A stretch of DNA of 64,000 bases from Streptomyces sp. NBC_01351 (GTDB lineage: Bacteria; Actinomycetota; Actinomycetes; Streptomycetales; Streptomycetaceae): positions 2,848,501 to 2,912,500 of the forward strand of contig NZ_CP108356.1 of the NCBI RefSeq assembly GCF_036237315.1, given 5' to 3'. Each line of letters opens with the position of its first letter. The first letter of the stretch is position 1. Positions 8,291 to 16,814 of the stretch are shown here, piece by piece. Both the position numbers and the translations under genes were made by a program. Under the pieces are notes generated by a model. That model worked only from the letters and a program-made list of their open reading frames with translations, did not search any database and was not told the DNA's origin.

Positions 8291-9760
8291 CTACTTCTGC
8301 GGGCTGGACGGGATGTCGAGGACGACCTTCGTGCCGCGCGGCTCCGCCGCGATCATGTCGAAGGTGCCGCCCAGCTCGCCCTCCACGAGGGTCCGTACGA
8401 TCTGCAGCCCGAGATTGCCGGCCCGCTGGGGGTCGAATCCCTCGGGCAGACCCCGGCCGTCGTCGAGCACCGTGATCAGCAGCCGGCCGTCCGCCCGGCC
8501 GGTACCGGAGCGGACCGCCGACACCTCCACCGTGCCCCGGTCCCCGTCCGCGAAGGCGTGCTCCAGGGCGTTCTGCAGGATCTCCGTGAGCACCATCGAC
8601 AGCGGAGTGGCGACCTCCGCATCCAGGATCCCGAAGCGGCCGGTGCGCCGGCAGTCGACCTTGCCCGGGGAGATCTCCGAGACCATCGCGATCACCCGGT
8701 CGGCGATCTCGTCGAACTCGACCCGCTCGTCGAGGTTCTGAGACAACGTCTCGTGCACGATCGCGATCGAACCGACACGGCGAACGGCCTCGTTGAGCGC
8801 CTCACGGCCCTGCGCCGAATCCATCCGGCGGGACTGGAGCCGCAGCAGCGCGGCCACCGTCTGGAGGTTGTTCTTCACCCGGTGGTGGATCTCCCGGATG
8901 GTCGCGTCCTTGGTGATCAATTCACGTTCGCGACGGCGCAGTTCCGTGACGTCGCGGCAGAGCACCAGGGAACCGATCCGGGTCCCCTTGGGCTTGAGCG
9001 GGATCGCGCGCAGCTGGATGACCCCGCTGCTGCCCTCGACCTCGGTCTCCCGGGGGGCCCAGCCGCTGGCGAGCTTGACGAGTGCCTCGTCCACCGGGCC
9101 GCGGGAGGGGGCGAGTTCGGCGGTGGTGTTGCCGAGGTGCTGGCCGACCAGGTCGGCGGCGAGGCCGAGGCGGTGGTAGGCGGAGAGCGCGTTCGGGGAG
9201 GCGTACGTGACCACGCCGTCGGCATCGAGCCGGATCAGGCCGTCGCCGACGCGCGGGGAGGCGTCCATGTCGACCTGCTGGCCGGGGTACGGGAAGGAGC
9301 CCGCGGCGATCATCTGGGCCAGGTCGGAGGCGGACTGGAGGTAGGTCAGCTCCAGCCGGCTCGGTGTACGCACAGTGAGCAGGTTGGTGTTGCGGGCGAT
9401 CACTCCGAGTACCCGGCCCTCGCGGCGGACGGGGATCGACTCGACGCGGACGGGCACCTCCTCGCGCCACTCCGGGTCGCCCTCGCGCACGATGCGGCCC
9501 TCGTCGAGCGCGGCGTCGAGCAACGGACGGCGGCCGCGCGGCACCAAGTGGCCGACCATGTCGTCCTGGTACGAGGTGGGGCCGGTGTTCGGGCGCATCT
9601 GCGCGACCGACACGTACCGGGTGCCGTCGAGCGTGGGAACCCACAGCACGAGGTCGGCGAAGGAGAGGTCGGAGAGCAGCTGCCACTCCGAGACCAGCAG
9701 GTGGAGCCACTCCAGGTCGGTTTCACCGAGAGCGGTGTGCTGGCGTACGAGGTCGTTCAT
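8291..9760 (-). CDS. Sensor histidine kinase, HisKA_2/HWE-like, with N-terminal GAF-like and PAS domains
   Basis: A 489-residue soluble kinase. Residues 1-180 form a GAF-like input domain, about 190-300 a PAS domain (LIRLDADGVVTYAS), then the phospho-acceptor box HHRVKNNLQTVAALL and the ATPase N-box ILQNALEHAF and G-box DDGRGLPEGF. No membrane segments are seen, so it senses a cytoplasmic signal. No response regulator is adjacent, making it an orphan kinase. ATG 9760 (MNDLVRQHTALG) is chosen because conserved sequence starts there; the frame stays open to 9877 but the extra residues look random. A DasR-box-like site lies 145 bp upstream. Confidence 0.88.
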   Translation of the reverse strand: MNDLVRQHTALGETDLEWLHLLVSEWQLLSDLSFADLVLWVPTLDGTRYVSVAQMRPNTGPTSYQDDMVGHLVPRGRRPLLDAALDEGRIVREGDPEWREEVPVRVESIPVRREGRVLGVIARNTNLLTVRTPSRLELTYLQSASDLAQMIAAGSFPYPGQQVDMDASPRVGDGLIRLDADGVVTYASPNALSAYHRLGLAADLVGQHLGNTTAELAPSRGPVDEALVKLASGWAPRETEVEGSSGVIQLRAIPLKPKGTRIGSLVLCRDVTELRRRERELITKDATIREIHHRVKNNLQTVAALLRLQSRRMDSAQGREALNEAVRRVGSIAIVHETLSQNLDERVEFDEIADRVIAMVSEISPGKVDCRRTGRFGILDAEVATPLSMVLTEILQNALEHAFADGDRGTVEVSAVRSGTGRADGRLLITVLDDGRGLPEGFDPQRAGNLGLQIVRTLVEGELGGTFDMIAAEPRGTKVVLDIPSSPQK

Positions 9761-9904
9761 GGAGGGCACGTGGCGAGCGTACCCCGGGTACGCCGCATGA
9801 CTTTCCCCACGACGGTACTCAGGAGTATCCAGGAGGGGCGCGGGCCGCGTACTGTTGGATGAAGTGACGGGATTCATCCCCCCGTCATTGGATGGACAGA
9901 TCTT

Positions 9905-9920
9905 AATGGTCTAGTCCACA
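9905..9920. promoter_or_regulatory. DasR-responsive-element-like site near the sensor kinase
   Basis: AATGGTCTAGTCCACA matches the known dre consensus (A(C/T)TGGTCTAGACCA(G/C)T) at 11 of the 12 core positions. It lies in the gene-poor stretch upstream of the minus-strand sensor kinase and downstream of TetR, about 2.3 kb from the nagB dre. The kinase promoter is the only obvious target. Confidence 0.6.
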
Positions 9921-10052
9921 ATTGACTTAAGCTTCCGCCCTCCCCGCACAGGAGGACGGATCGAGGTAAGCCGCGTGATCTGCCCTGACTGCGCAGGCAC
10001 CTCTCACCGGCCGTGGGAACCGCACACCCACCGGCCGTAAGTACTCCGGGCT

Positions 10053-10090
10053 ACGGTGCCGGACGGGCTGAGGGTCCCGTCGGGCACCGT
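10053..10090. terminator. Hairpin terminator after the TetR gene
   Basis: ACGGTGCCGGACGGG pairs with CCCGTCGGGCACCGT (one mismatch in 15 bp) around an 8-nt loop. It is placed just beyond the stop of the minus-strand TetR gene. Confidence 0.65.
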
Positions 10091-10128
10091 GGCCCAGAGG
10101 AACTCCCGCAGGGGCTCCCGCACCCCTC

Positions 10129-10725
10129 CTAGGCCGGCGGCCAGGCCAGCAGGGCCCGCGCCGCGACCGCCTCCAGCTCTTCCCGGCTCGCCCCGTCGCG
10201 CGACTGCTGGGACATCCCCTGAAGCACCGCCCCGGCGTACCGGGCCAGCGCCCGCGCGTCCGTGTCCGCGGGCAGCACGCCGGTGGCCACGTCGGCCCGG
10301 ATCCGGCGCTCGAACAGCTCCAGGTTGGCGTTGCGCCGCTCACGCAGGGCCTCGGCGACCTCCTCCGAGGTGGTGTTGACGGCCGCGCTGAGCACCATGC
10401 AGCCCGGCGGATGGGCCGGGTCGGTGTAGATCGCGGCGGCCTCGGTCAGGATCCGCTCGACGGCCGCGCGGGCCGTGGGTTCCTCGGCCAGCGCCACGCT
10501 CGCGAAGTCCGCGTAGCGGCCCCCGTAGACCACCACGACCTCGTCGAACAGCTTGCGCTTGTCGCCGAAGGCGGCGTAGAGGCTGGGCGCGCCGATGCCG
10601 AGCGAGGCGGTCAGGTCGGAGATCGAGGTCGCCTCGTAGCCGCGCTCCCAGAAGGCGAGCATGGCCTTGTCGAGGGCGGCGTCGCGATCGAAGGAGCGGG
10701 GTCTGCCGCGCTGTCCTGTCACCAT
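10129..10725 (-). CDS. TetR/AcrR-family transcriptional regulator
   Basis: A 198-residue protein with an N-terminal TetR helix-turn-helix (residues about 12-58, including GYEATSISDLTASLGIGAPSLYAAFGDKRKLF) and a helical ligand-binding C-terminal domain with a TetR_C_16/AcrR-like appearance. It is divergent from the short-chain dehydrogenase gene, and two near-identical palindromic operators lie in the 84-bp gap between them. The simplest reading is that it represses itself and the dehydrogenase, and is released by a small ligand, possibly a substrate of the dehydrogenase. The start is ATG 10725, which precedes a basic arm (GQRGRPRSFD) typical of this group. Confidence 0.9.
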   Translation of the reverse strand: MVTGQRGRPRSFDRDAALDKAMLAFWERGYEATSISDLTASLGIGAPSLYAAFGDKRKLFDEVVVVYGGRYADFASVALAEEPTARAAVERILTEAAAIYTDPAHPPGCMVLSAAVNTTSEEVAEALRERRNANLELFERRIRADVATGVLPADTDARALARYAGAVLQGMSQQSRDGASREELEAVAARALLAWPPA

Positions 10726-10737
10726 GCGCCGATTCTA

Positions 10738-10785
10738 TAGCGGCCGCTACTGAATCTGGTACGGTCCCTTCTGTAGCGACCACTA
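10738..10785. promoter_or_regulatory. Paired palindromic operators between TetR and SDR genes
   Basis: TAGCGGCCGCTA at 10738-10749 is a perfect 12-bp palindrome, and TAGCGACCACTA at 10774-10785 is the same site with two changes (shared pattern TAGCGRCCRCTA). Their centres are 36 bp apart. The pair spans the divergent promoter region and is a natural binding site for the adjacent TetR protein. Confidence 0.7.
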
Positions 10786-10809
10786 GCGAATTGCGAAGGG
10801 GGGCGCGTC

Positions 10810-11571
10810 ATGGGCGTGCTCAAGGGGAAGACGGCACTGGTCACGGGCGGCAGCCGGGGCATCGGCCGGGCCGTCGCGGAGCGGCTGGCGCGGGACGGAG
10901 CGCTGGTCGCGGTGCACTACGGACGCGACGAGGCGGCGGCCAAGGAGACGGTGACGGCCATCGAGGCGGCCGGCGGGGCGGCTTTCGCGATCCGGGCGGA
11001 GCTCGGCGTCCCGGGCGACGCGCGGGCGCTGTGGGCGGCGTACGAGGCCCATCCCGCACACACGGAGGGCGTGGACGTGCTGGTCAACAATGCGGGGTCG
11101 GCGACCTTCGCGGGCATCGGGGAGATCGACGAGGAGGCGTACGACCGGACGCTGGCCCTCAACGCCAAGGCGCCGTTCTTCGTGATCAAGTACGGGCTGG
11201 CGCGGCTGCGGGACGGGGGCCGGATCGTGAACGTGACCGGCACCCCGGACCTCGCGCTGCCGGCGATCCTGGCCACGGTCACGGCGAAGGGCGCGACGAA
11301 CGCGCTGACGAGGTCGCTCGCGGCGGAGCTCGCGCCGCGGGGGATCACCGTGAACTCGGTGGGCCCCGGCATCACCGGGACCGACCTGAACGCGGGCCTC
11401 CTCGCGGACCCCGCGACCCGGGCGCACCTGGCCTCCCGGTCGGTCTTCCACCGCATCGGCACGGCGGAGGAGGTCGCGGACGTGGTGGCCTTCCTGGCCT
11501 CCCCGGACTCCCGCTGGCTCACGGGCCAGCACCTGAACGCGACGGGCGGCCTCCAGCTGGCCCTGGCCTGA
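10810..11571 (+). CDS. Short-chain dehydrogenase/reductase-like protein lacking the catalytic tyrosine
   Basis: A 253-residue classical-SDR-sized Rossmann protein. The cofactor motif TGGSRGIG (residues 12-19), the NNAG motif (93-96) and the structural Asn118 are intact. The catalytic block is altered: where SDRs have Ser...Tyr-xxx-Lys, this protein reads T143...T156-V-T-A-K160, so Ser and Tyr are replaced by Thr and only Lys remains. It is divergent from a TetR regulator with shared operators, so it is probably induced by a ligand. It may be an enzyme with changed chemistry or a non-catalytic NAD(P)-binding protein; calling it an active ketoreductase would be unsafe. Confidence 0.85.
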   Translation: MGVLKGKTALVTGGSRGIGRAVAERLARDGALVAVHYGRDEAAAKETVTAIEAAGGAAFAIRAELGVPGDARALWAAYEAHPAHTEGVDVLVNNAGSATFAGIGEIDEEAYDRTLALNAKAPFFVIKYGLARLRDGGRIVNVTGTPDLALPAILATVTAKGATNALTRSLAAELAPRGITVNSVGPGITGTDLNAGLLADPATRAHLASRSVFHRIGTAEEVADVVAFLASPDSRWLTGQHLNATGGLQLALA

Positions 11572-12229
11572 CCCCTCCGGCGGGGCGGACCCCCCGGACC
11601 CCCGGGACTCCGCCCCGCACGCCGGCACGGCCGAAGGCGCCGCCGCGCGGCCCCTGGGCTCCGCCCAGTCCCCGCGCCTCAAACGCCGGCGAGGCTGAAT
11701 TTGCCTGCCGCCGCCACCCGCCAAGCGCGGCTCAAAGACCTGGGGCTCCGCCCCGCACCCCGCTCCTCAAGCGCCGGCGAGGCTGGATGCGGCCGTGGCC
11801 GCCTGCCCAGGTGCGGCTCAAAGATCCGGGGCTCCGCCCCGTACCCTCCCCCAGACTCCGTCCGGGGGGACCCCCGCTCCTCAAGCGCCGGAGGGGCTGG
11901 ATGTGCCTGCTGCCGTCCGTCAAGCGCGCCTGGACTTTGGCCGGCGTCAGCCGGAAGGCGCGCGCAGCGCAACCGAGCGGGCTGGACAAGCCCGCAGGGC
12001 ACCTCCAACCCCGCAGCGGCACCTTCAGCCCCGCCGGCGTTTGAGGCGCGGGGTCTGGGGCGGAGCCCCGGCAGCGGCGCCGCACCCTCGGGGTCCGGGG
12101 CCGAGCCCCGGGGGCGGGGAGAGCCGCGCGGCGGCGTCCGCAGCCGCCCCGTCCGGGAGGCCAGGGGCGCGGATCCGGATCACCATGAGATGGGGCGGAG
12201 TCCAGCCGGAGAGGGCCCACCTCTGCTAT
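11572..12229. repeat. Repeat-rich intergenic region (several copies of a GC-rich Streptomyces repeat)
   Basis: About 650 bp without a gene. At least four copies of a repeat with core (C)CTCAA(A/G)CGCCGG(C/A)G(A/G)GGCTG occur: direct copies near 11666-11698, 11762-11786 and 11877-11901, and an inverted copy near 12027-12056, with variable CCGGGGC-rich tails. Related copies recur at about 2030, 13200, 13280, 43125 and 51300 in the window. They separate the SDR gene from the nagB promoter. I see no protein coding in any frame. Confidence 0.7.
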
Positions 12230-12245
12230 ATTGGTCTATACCACA
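12230..12245. promoter_or_regulatory. DasR-responsive element (dre) upstream of nagB
   Basis: ATTGGTCTATACCACA matches the dre consensus closely, an imperfect palindrome around TCTA. It ends 33 bp before the nagB start. Placement over the promoter fits known DasR repression of nagB, relieved by GlcN-6-P. Confidence 0.85.
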
Positions 12246-12278
12246 GACCGCACCACACTCCAGATCGGCAGGCCCCGC

Positions 12279-13064
12279 GTGGAAGTTGTCATCGTCCCGG
12301 ACGCCAAGGCAGGCGGCGAGCTCATCGCGGAGGCCATGGCCGCCCTGGTCCGCCGCAAGCCCGACGCCCTGCTCGGCGTGGCGACCGGCTCTACCCCGCT
12401 GCCCATCTACGAGGCCCTCGCCGCCAAGGTCGCGGCCGGCGCGGTGGACGCCTCCCGGGCCCGCATCTGCCAGCTCGACGAGTACGTCGGCCTGCCGACC
12501 GGGCACCCCGAGTCCTACCGGGCCGTCGTGCTGCGCGAGGTCGTGGAGCCGCTGGGCCTGTCCAAGGCCTCCTTCATGGGCCCCGACGGCTCCGCCGAGG
12601 ACATCGTCGGCGCCTGCGAGGCCTACGACCGGGCGCTCGCCGAGGCCGGCGGCGTCGACCTCCAGCTGCTGGGCATCGGCACGGACGGGCACATCGGCTT
12701 CAACGAGCCCTGCTCCTCCCTCGCCTCCCGCACCCGGATCAAGACGCTGACCGAGCAGACCCGCGTGGACAACGCGCGCTTCTTCGACAACGACATAGAC
12801 CAGGTGCCCCACCACGTCATCACCCAGGGCATCGGCACCATCCTCGACGCCCGCCACCTGGTCCTCCTGGCCACCGGCGAGGGCAAGGCCGAGGCCGTCG
12901 CGCAGACCGTCGAGGGCCCGCTGTCCGCGCTGGTCCCCGCCTCCGCGCTGCAGCTGCACCGGCACGCGACCGTCGTCGTGGACGAGGCCGCCGCGTCGAA
13001 GCTGAAGCTGGCCGAGTACTTCCGTCACACGTACGCCAACAAGCCGGCCTGGCAGGGCCTGTAG
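12279..13064 (+). CDS. nagB: Glucosamine-6-phosphate deaminase NagB
   Basis: A 261-residue NagB. The phosphate loop VATGSTPLPIYE (about residues 34-45), the LDEYVG active-site segment and the GIGTDGHIGFNEP motif with its catalytic Asp-His pair are all present, as is the SSLASRTRIKTL lid segment. It converts GlcN-6-P to fructose-6-P and ammonia in the cytoplasm, the last step of aminosugar use. GTG 12279 gives the family-typical N-terminus (VEVVIVPDAKAGG). It lies beside the das transport genes but on the opposite strand, has its own dre, and is followed by a strong hairpin. Confidence 0.95.
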   Translation: MEVVIVPDAKAGGELIAEAMAALVRRKPDALLGVATGSTPLPIYEALAAKVAAGAVDASRARICQLDEYVGLPTGHPESYRAVVLREVVEPLGLSKASFMGPDGSAEDIVGACEAYDRALAEAGGVDLQLLGIGTDGHIGFNEPCSSLASRTRIKTLTEQTRVDNARFFDNDIDQVPHHVITQGIGTILDARHLVLLATGEGKAEAVAQTVEGPLSALVPASALQLHRHATVVVDEAAASKLKLAEYFRHTYANKPAWQGL

Positions 13065-13080
13065 CCGCACCGGAACACGC

Positions 13081-13120
13081 CGAAGGGCCGGGCTCCCCCT
13101 GGGGGGTGCCCGGCCCTTCG
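13081..13120. terminator. Hairpin terminator after nagB
   Basis: CGAAGGGCCGGGC pairs perfectly with GCCCGGCCCTTCG (13 bp), and the intervening bases CCCCC/GGGGG can pair further. It begins 17 bp after the nagB stop. Confidence 0.8.
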
Positions 13121-13195
13121 CGTGCACGGGGTGCGGGTGCGGGTGCGCGGCGCGGAGCCGAAGCCGCTGCGCGGGGCCTCCTTGGCTCCGCCCGG

Positions 13196-13315
13196 ACCCG
13201 CTCCTCAAACGCCGGAGGGGCTGGATTTGGGCTGATGCCGTCCGCCCAGCGAGGCTGGATTGCCCTGAGGGCAATCCAGCCTCGCCGGCGTTCGAGGCGC
13301 GGGGTCCGGGGCCGA
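13196..13315. repeat. Intergenic repeat copies with an embedded perfect hairpin
   Basis: A direct repeat copy (near 13200-13225) and an inverted copy (near 13275-13310) flank a perfect 16-bp stem, CGAGGCTGGATTGCCC at 13250-13265 with its complement at 13269-13284, closed by a TGA loop. It lies between the convergent 3' ends of nagB and the GH3 gene. Confidence 0.7.
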
Positions 13316-13344
13316 GCCCCGGCAGACGGGCCCGCGCCGGGCCG

Positions 13345-14844
13345 CTAAGCCCCCGCGATGACCTCGGCGGCAGCCCGCCCGCAGACGCGCGCGGCTCCGT
13401 GCGTGGCGATGTGCAGCGCCCCCCGCGGCTCCGCGCGCGGCAGGCCCATTTCGACCACCACCGTGTCGGGTCGGGCCGCGACCAGTGCGTCCAGGGCCTC
13501 GGTCATCCACGGGTGCCGGTGCGCGTCGCGGACCACGGCGACGACCGTGCGGTCCCCCGCCGCCGCGAGGATGTCCCCGGCCGTGGCGCCCTGCGGGTAG
13601 GTGCCCGAGGCCGTGTCCGGGAGCAGTCGGGCCAGCTCCGCCGCCACGCCCCACGGGGTCTCGTCCCCCACCGCGATGTTCGCGACGGGCGCGAGCGTGG
13701 CGACGTACGGGCCGGTGAGCGGCGCGGTCGCACCCGTGAGGACGAGGGCGCGGCGGGCCGCCGTCAGGCCGATGCCGGACGCGCCGCTCCCCTCCTGCCG
13801 CGCGTCCGGCCTGGCCCGGCTGGTCCATTCGGCGAGCGCCCGCACCCGGGCGGCGGCGTCGGCGAGGCGTTCCTCGGGGAGGGTGCCCTCGCGGACGGCC
13901 GCGACGAGCGCGTCGCGCAGCCGCAGGACGGTCGCCTCGTCGGCGAGTCCGCCGCCGACGCAGATGGCGTCGGCGCCGGCCGCGATGGCGAGTACGGAGC
14001 CGCGTTCGATCCCGTACGTCCCGGCGATGGCGTGCATCTCCATGCCGTCGGTGACGATGAGGCCCTCGTAGCCCAGCTCCTTGCGCAGCAGGCCGGTCAG
14101 GATCTGCGGGCTGAGCGTGGCCGGGCGGGTCGGGTCGAGCGAGGGCACCAGGATGTGCGCGCTCATCACGGCCTTGGTGCCGGCCTCGATGGCGGCTTTG
14201 AAGGGGACCAGCTCGCGGGCGACCAGGGTGTCGAGGTCGACGTCGATGCGCGGGAGCGCGTGGTGCGAGTCGACGTTGGTGTCGCCGTGGCCCGGGAAGT
14301 GCTTGGTGCAGGCGGCGACGCCGGCGGCCTGGAGGCCCTCGACGTAGGCGGCGGTGTGCCGGGCGGTGAGGTGGGTGTCGGCGCCGAAGGACCGTACGCC
14401 GATCACCGGGTTGTCGGGGTTGGAGTTGACGTCCGCCGACGGGGCCCAGTTGAGGTTGACCCCGCATTCGGCGAGGCGGCGGCCCAGTTCGCGGGCCACG
14501 TCCCGGGTCAGCTCGGTGTCGTCGACGGCGCCGAGGGCCAGGTTGCCGGGGAAGGAGGAGCCGCCCCGCACTTCGAGGCGGGTGACGTCGCCGCCCTCCT
14601 CGTCGATGGCGACGAGGACGTCGTCGCGCTCGGTACGCAGCTGCGCGGTGAGCGCGGCGAGCTGTTCGGGCGAGGTGATGTTGCGGCCGAAGAGGCCGAC
14701 GGCGGTGAGGCCTTCGGCGACCTGGCGCAGCAGCCAGGCGGGGGCGGTGGTGCCTTCGAAGCCGGGCTGGAGCACCGCGAGGGCGTCGCGGGTGAGGCCG
14801 TCGTTCGAATCGGACGCGGTGACCCGGTGCGCAAGGACAGTCAT
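13345..14844 (-). CDS. Glycoside hydrolase family 3 beta-N-acetylhexosaminidase (NagZ-like)
   Basis: A 499-residue GH3 enzyme. The KHFPGHGDT motif (about residues 177-185), the VTDGMEM nucleophile segment (catalytic Asp near 267) and DSHHALP match NagZ/bacterial GlcNAcases. A C-terminal GH3_C-like domain follows, which short NagZ enzymes lack. No signal peptide is visible, so it probably cleaves imported chito-oligosaccharides or muropeptides inside the cell. It starts 7 bp after dasC and is the last gene of the dasABC operon, so GlcNAc oligomers imported by DasABC are the likely substrate. The ATG start follows directly on the operon without a gap. Confidence 0.9.
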   Translation of the reverse strand: MTVLAHRVTASDSNDGLTRDALAVLQPGFEGTTAPAWLLRQVAEGLTAVGLFGRNITSPEQLAALTAQLRTERDDVLVAIDEEGGDVTRLEVRGGSSFPGNLALGAVDDTELTRDVARELGRRLAECGVNLNWAPSADVNSNPDNPVIGVRSFGADTHLTARHTAAYVEGLQAAGVAACTKHFPGHGDTNVDSHHALPRIDVDLDTLVARELVPFKAAIEAGTKAVMSAHILVPSLDPTRPATLSPQILTGLLRKELGYEGLIVTDGMEMHAIAGTYGIERGSVLAIAAGADAICVGGGLADEATVLRLRDALVAAVREGTLPEERLADAAARVRALAEWTSRARPDARQEGSGASGIGLTAARRALVLTGATAPLTGPYVATLAPVANIAVGDETPWGVAAELARLLPDTASGTYPQGATAGDILAAAGDRTVVAVVRDAHRHPWMTEALDALVAARPDTVVVEMGLPRAEPRGALHIATHGAARVCGRAAAEVIAGA

Positions 14845-14851
14845 CGTGCCG

Positions 14852-15751
14852 TTATCCCTTCACGGCGCCGGCGGTCATCCCGCCGACGGCCTTGCGCTGG
14901 AGGAAGATGAAGATCAGCAGGACCGGGACCGCGAACAGCGAGGAAGCGGCCATGGTGGCGCCCCAGTCGTTGCCGAAGGCCGTCTGAAACTCGGTGAGCC
15001 AGAGCGGCAGGGTCTGCGCGGTCTTGTCCTTGTTCAGGATCAGGACCATCGCGAACTCGTTCCAGGCGGTGATGAAGCCGAAGAGCGAGGTGGACATCAG
15101 GCCGGGGGCCAGCAGCGGGAAGATCACCTTGCGGAAGGCCTGGCCGCGGGTGCATCCGTCGATCTGGGCGGCCTCTTCCAGGGTCACCGGGACCGCGGCG
15201 ATGAAGCCGCGCAGCGTCCAGATGGTGAAGGGGAGGACCATCGCGAAGTAGATCGCGGTGAGCAGCGGGAGGCTGTTCAGCATCTCGCTGTCGCGGGCGA
15301 TCATGTACATCGCGATGACCATGACCTCCCAGGGGGCCATCTGGGCCATCATCACGGCGAGCACGAGGCCCTTGCGGCCCTTGAACTTCATCCGGGCGAT
15401 GGCGAAGCTCGCGGCGAGGGCGACGAGGAGGGCGAGCAGGACGGCGCCGACGGTGACCAGCACGCTGTTGGTGACGTACGTCCAGAAGTTCTCGACCCCG
15501 GTGGCCTTGGTGAAGTTGTCCAGCGTCGGGGTGAAGACGAAGGCCGGGTCCTTGGTGAGGATCTCGCTCGACGGCTTGAGGGCCGAGGAGAACATCCAGT
15601 ACACGGGGAAGACGAAGACGGCGGCCAGCAGGAGCGCGCCGAGGTTCTTGGCGACGGTCCCGGGGCGCAGCGGCCGGCGGGTGCGGAGCTGCTGCGCGGG
15701 CTTCCCGGAGGGGGCGGAGGCCGCGGGCTTCGGGGCGGTGGTCGTGCTCAC
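14852..15751 (-). CDS. dasC: DasC, inner-membrane permease of the chitobiose ABC transporter
   Basis: A 299-residue MalG-type permease with six predicted transmembrane helices. The EAAQIDGCTRGQAFRKVIFPLL segment (about residues 207-228) is the EAA loop that contacts the ATPase. It imports N,N'-diacetylchitobiose together with DasA and DasB. The GTG start at 15751 overlaps the dasB stop (GTGA). No ATPase gene is present; in Streptomyces the shared ATPase MsiK serves these transporters. Confidence 0.92.
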   Translation of the reverse strand: MSTTTAPKPAASAPSGKPAQQLRTRRPLRPGTVAKNLGALLLAAVFVFPVYWMFSSALKPSSEILTKDPAFVFTPTLDNFTKATGVENFWTYVTNSVLVTVGAVLLALLVALAASFAIARMKFKGRKGLVLAVMMAQMAPWEVMVIAMYMIARDSEMLNSLPLLTAIYFAMVLPFTIWTLRGFIAAVPVTLEEAAQIDGCTRGQAFRKVIFPLLAPGLMSTSLFGFITAWNEFAMVLILNKDKTAQTLPLWLTEFQTAFGNDWGATMAASSLFAVPVLLIFIFLQRKAVGGMTAGAVKG

Positions 15752-16770
15752 TGCTCCTCCTCCTGCTTCAGGATCAGGCGGAAGTAGAAGGACATGACGA
15801 CCACGAGGATCAGGATCGTCAGGACGGAGATCGCGGCGGCGAGGCCGTAGTGGGACTGGCTCTGGCCCTCCACGTAGGCGAACACCGGGAGGATCTCGGA
15901 GGCGCGGTCGGGGCCGCCCTTGTTCATGGCGTAGACCTGGGTGAAGGCCTTGAAGACCCAGATCACCTCGAGGAACGTGGTGATGAGGAAGAAGGGCTTG
16001 AGGTTCGGGAAGACGACCTTCCAGAAGGTCTGCCAGCCGTTGGCGCCGTCCATCCGGGCCGCCTCGTACAGCTCGGCGCTGACCGTGGTCAGACCGGCGT
16101 ACATGTTGAGGGCGACGAAGGGGATGGAGCCCCAGACCACCAGGAGGGTGACGATGGTCAGGGTGGAGAGGCCGGTCTCGAACCAGTTGTGCTGTTCGTA
16201 GCCGGAGACTCCGATGGTGCGCATGACCCAGTTCATGACGCCGAACTGCTCGTCGAACAGCCAGGTGAAGACCTGTACGGAGGCGACGATCGGCATGGCC
16301 CAGGCCATCACCAGCGCCATCGACAGGACCAGGCGCATCCACTTGCCGAGCTTGTTGAGCAGGATGCCGATGAGGCTGCCGAGCACCATGATCAATGCGA
16401 CGTTGGCCATGGTGAAGGCGAAGCTTCGGACGACGACGGTCCAGAAGTTCGAGTCGCCGAGGAGTTCGGTGTAGTTGCCGAACCCGGCGGACGGGTACTT
16501 CCGCTGGATGAACTCGATCTTGTTGATGTCCTGGAAGGACAGGATCACGTTCTTGATCAGCGGGTAGAGCAGCAGGGCCGCGAGGCTGAGCACCGCGGGC
16601 CCGATCAGGAGATAGGGCAGCCACCCCGAGGGGAGCGACCTTCTGCCCCCGCGAGGAGACGCCGGGCCGGTGGCTCCGGCGCCGGCCGGTGCCTTCGGCG
16701 GTCGTCCGGCGGACTTCAGTGGTGCGTCCTGTGGAGCGCTGGTCGCCGCTCCCTGGGAGTGCACGGTCAT
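15748..16770 (-). CDS. dasB: DasB, inner-membrane permease of the chitobiose ABC transporter
   Basis: A 340-residue MalF-type permease: a 45-residue Pro/Ala-rich cytoplasmic leader, then six hydrophobic helices, with the EAA loop ELYEAARMDGANGWQTFWKV near residues 240-259. It pairs with DasC as the membrane channel. It is separated from dasA by 163 bp containing a long hairpin, and overlaps dasC by 4 bp. Confidence 0.92.
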   Translation of the reverse strand: MTVHSQGAATSAPQDAPLKSAGRPPKAPAGAGATGPASPRGGRRSLPSGWLPYLLIGPAVLSLAALLLYPLIKNVILSFQDINKIEFIQRKYPSAGFGNYTELLGDSNFWTVVVRSFAFTMANVALIMVLGSLIGILLNKLGKWMRLVLSMALVMAWAMPIVASVQVFTWLFDEQFGVMNWVMRTIGVSGYEQHNWFETGLSTLTIVTLLVVWGSIPFVALNMYAGLTTVSAELYEAARMDGANGWQTFWKVVFPNLKPFFLITTFLEVIWVFKAFTQVYAMNKGGPDRASEILPVFAYVEGQSQSHYGLAAAISVLTILILVVVMSFYFRLILKQEEEQ

Positions 16771-16814
16771 GTGTTCGTTTCCTCGCGGTTGACTGTGGAG
16801 TCAAATGCGCGACC

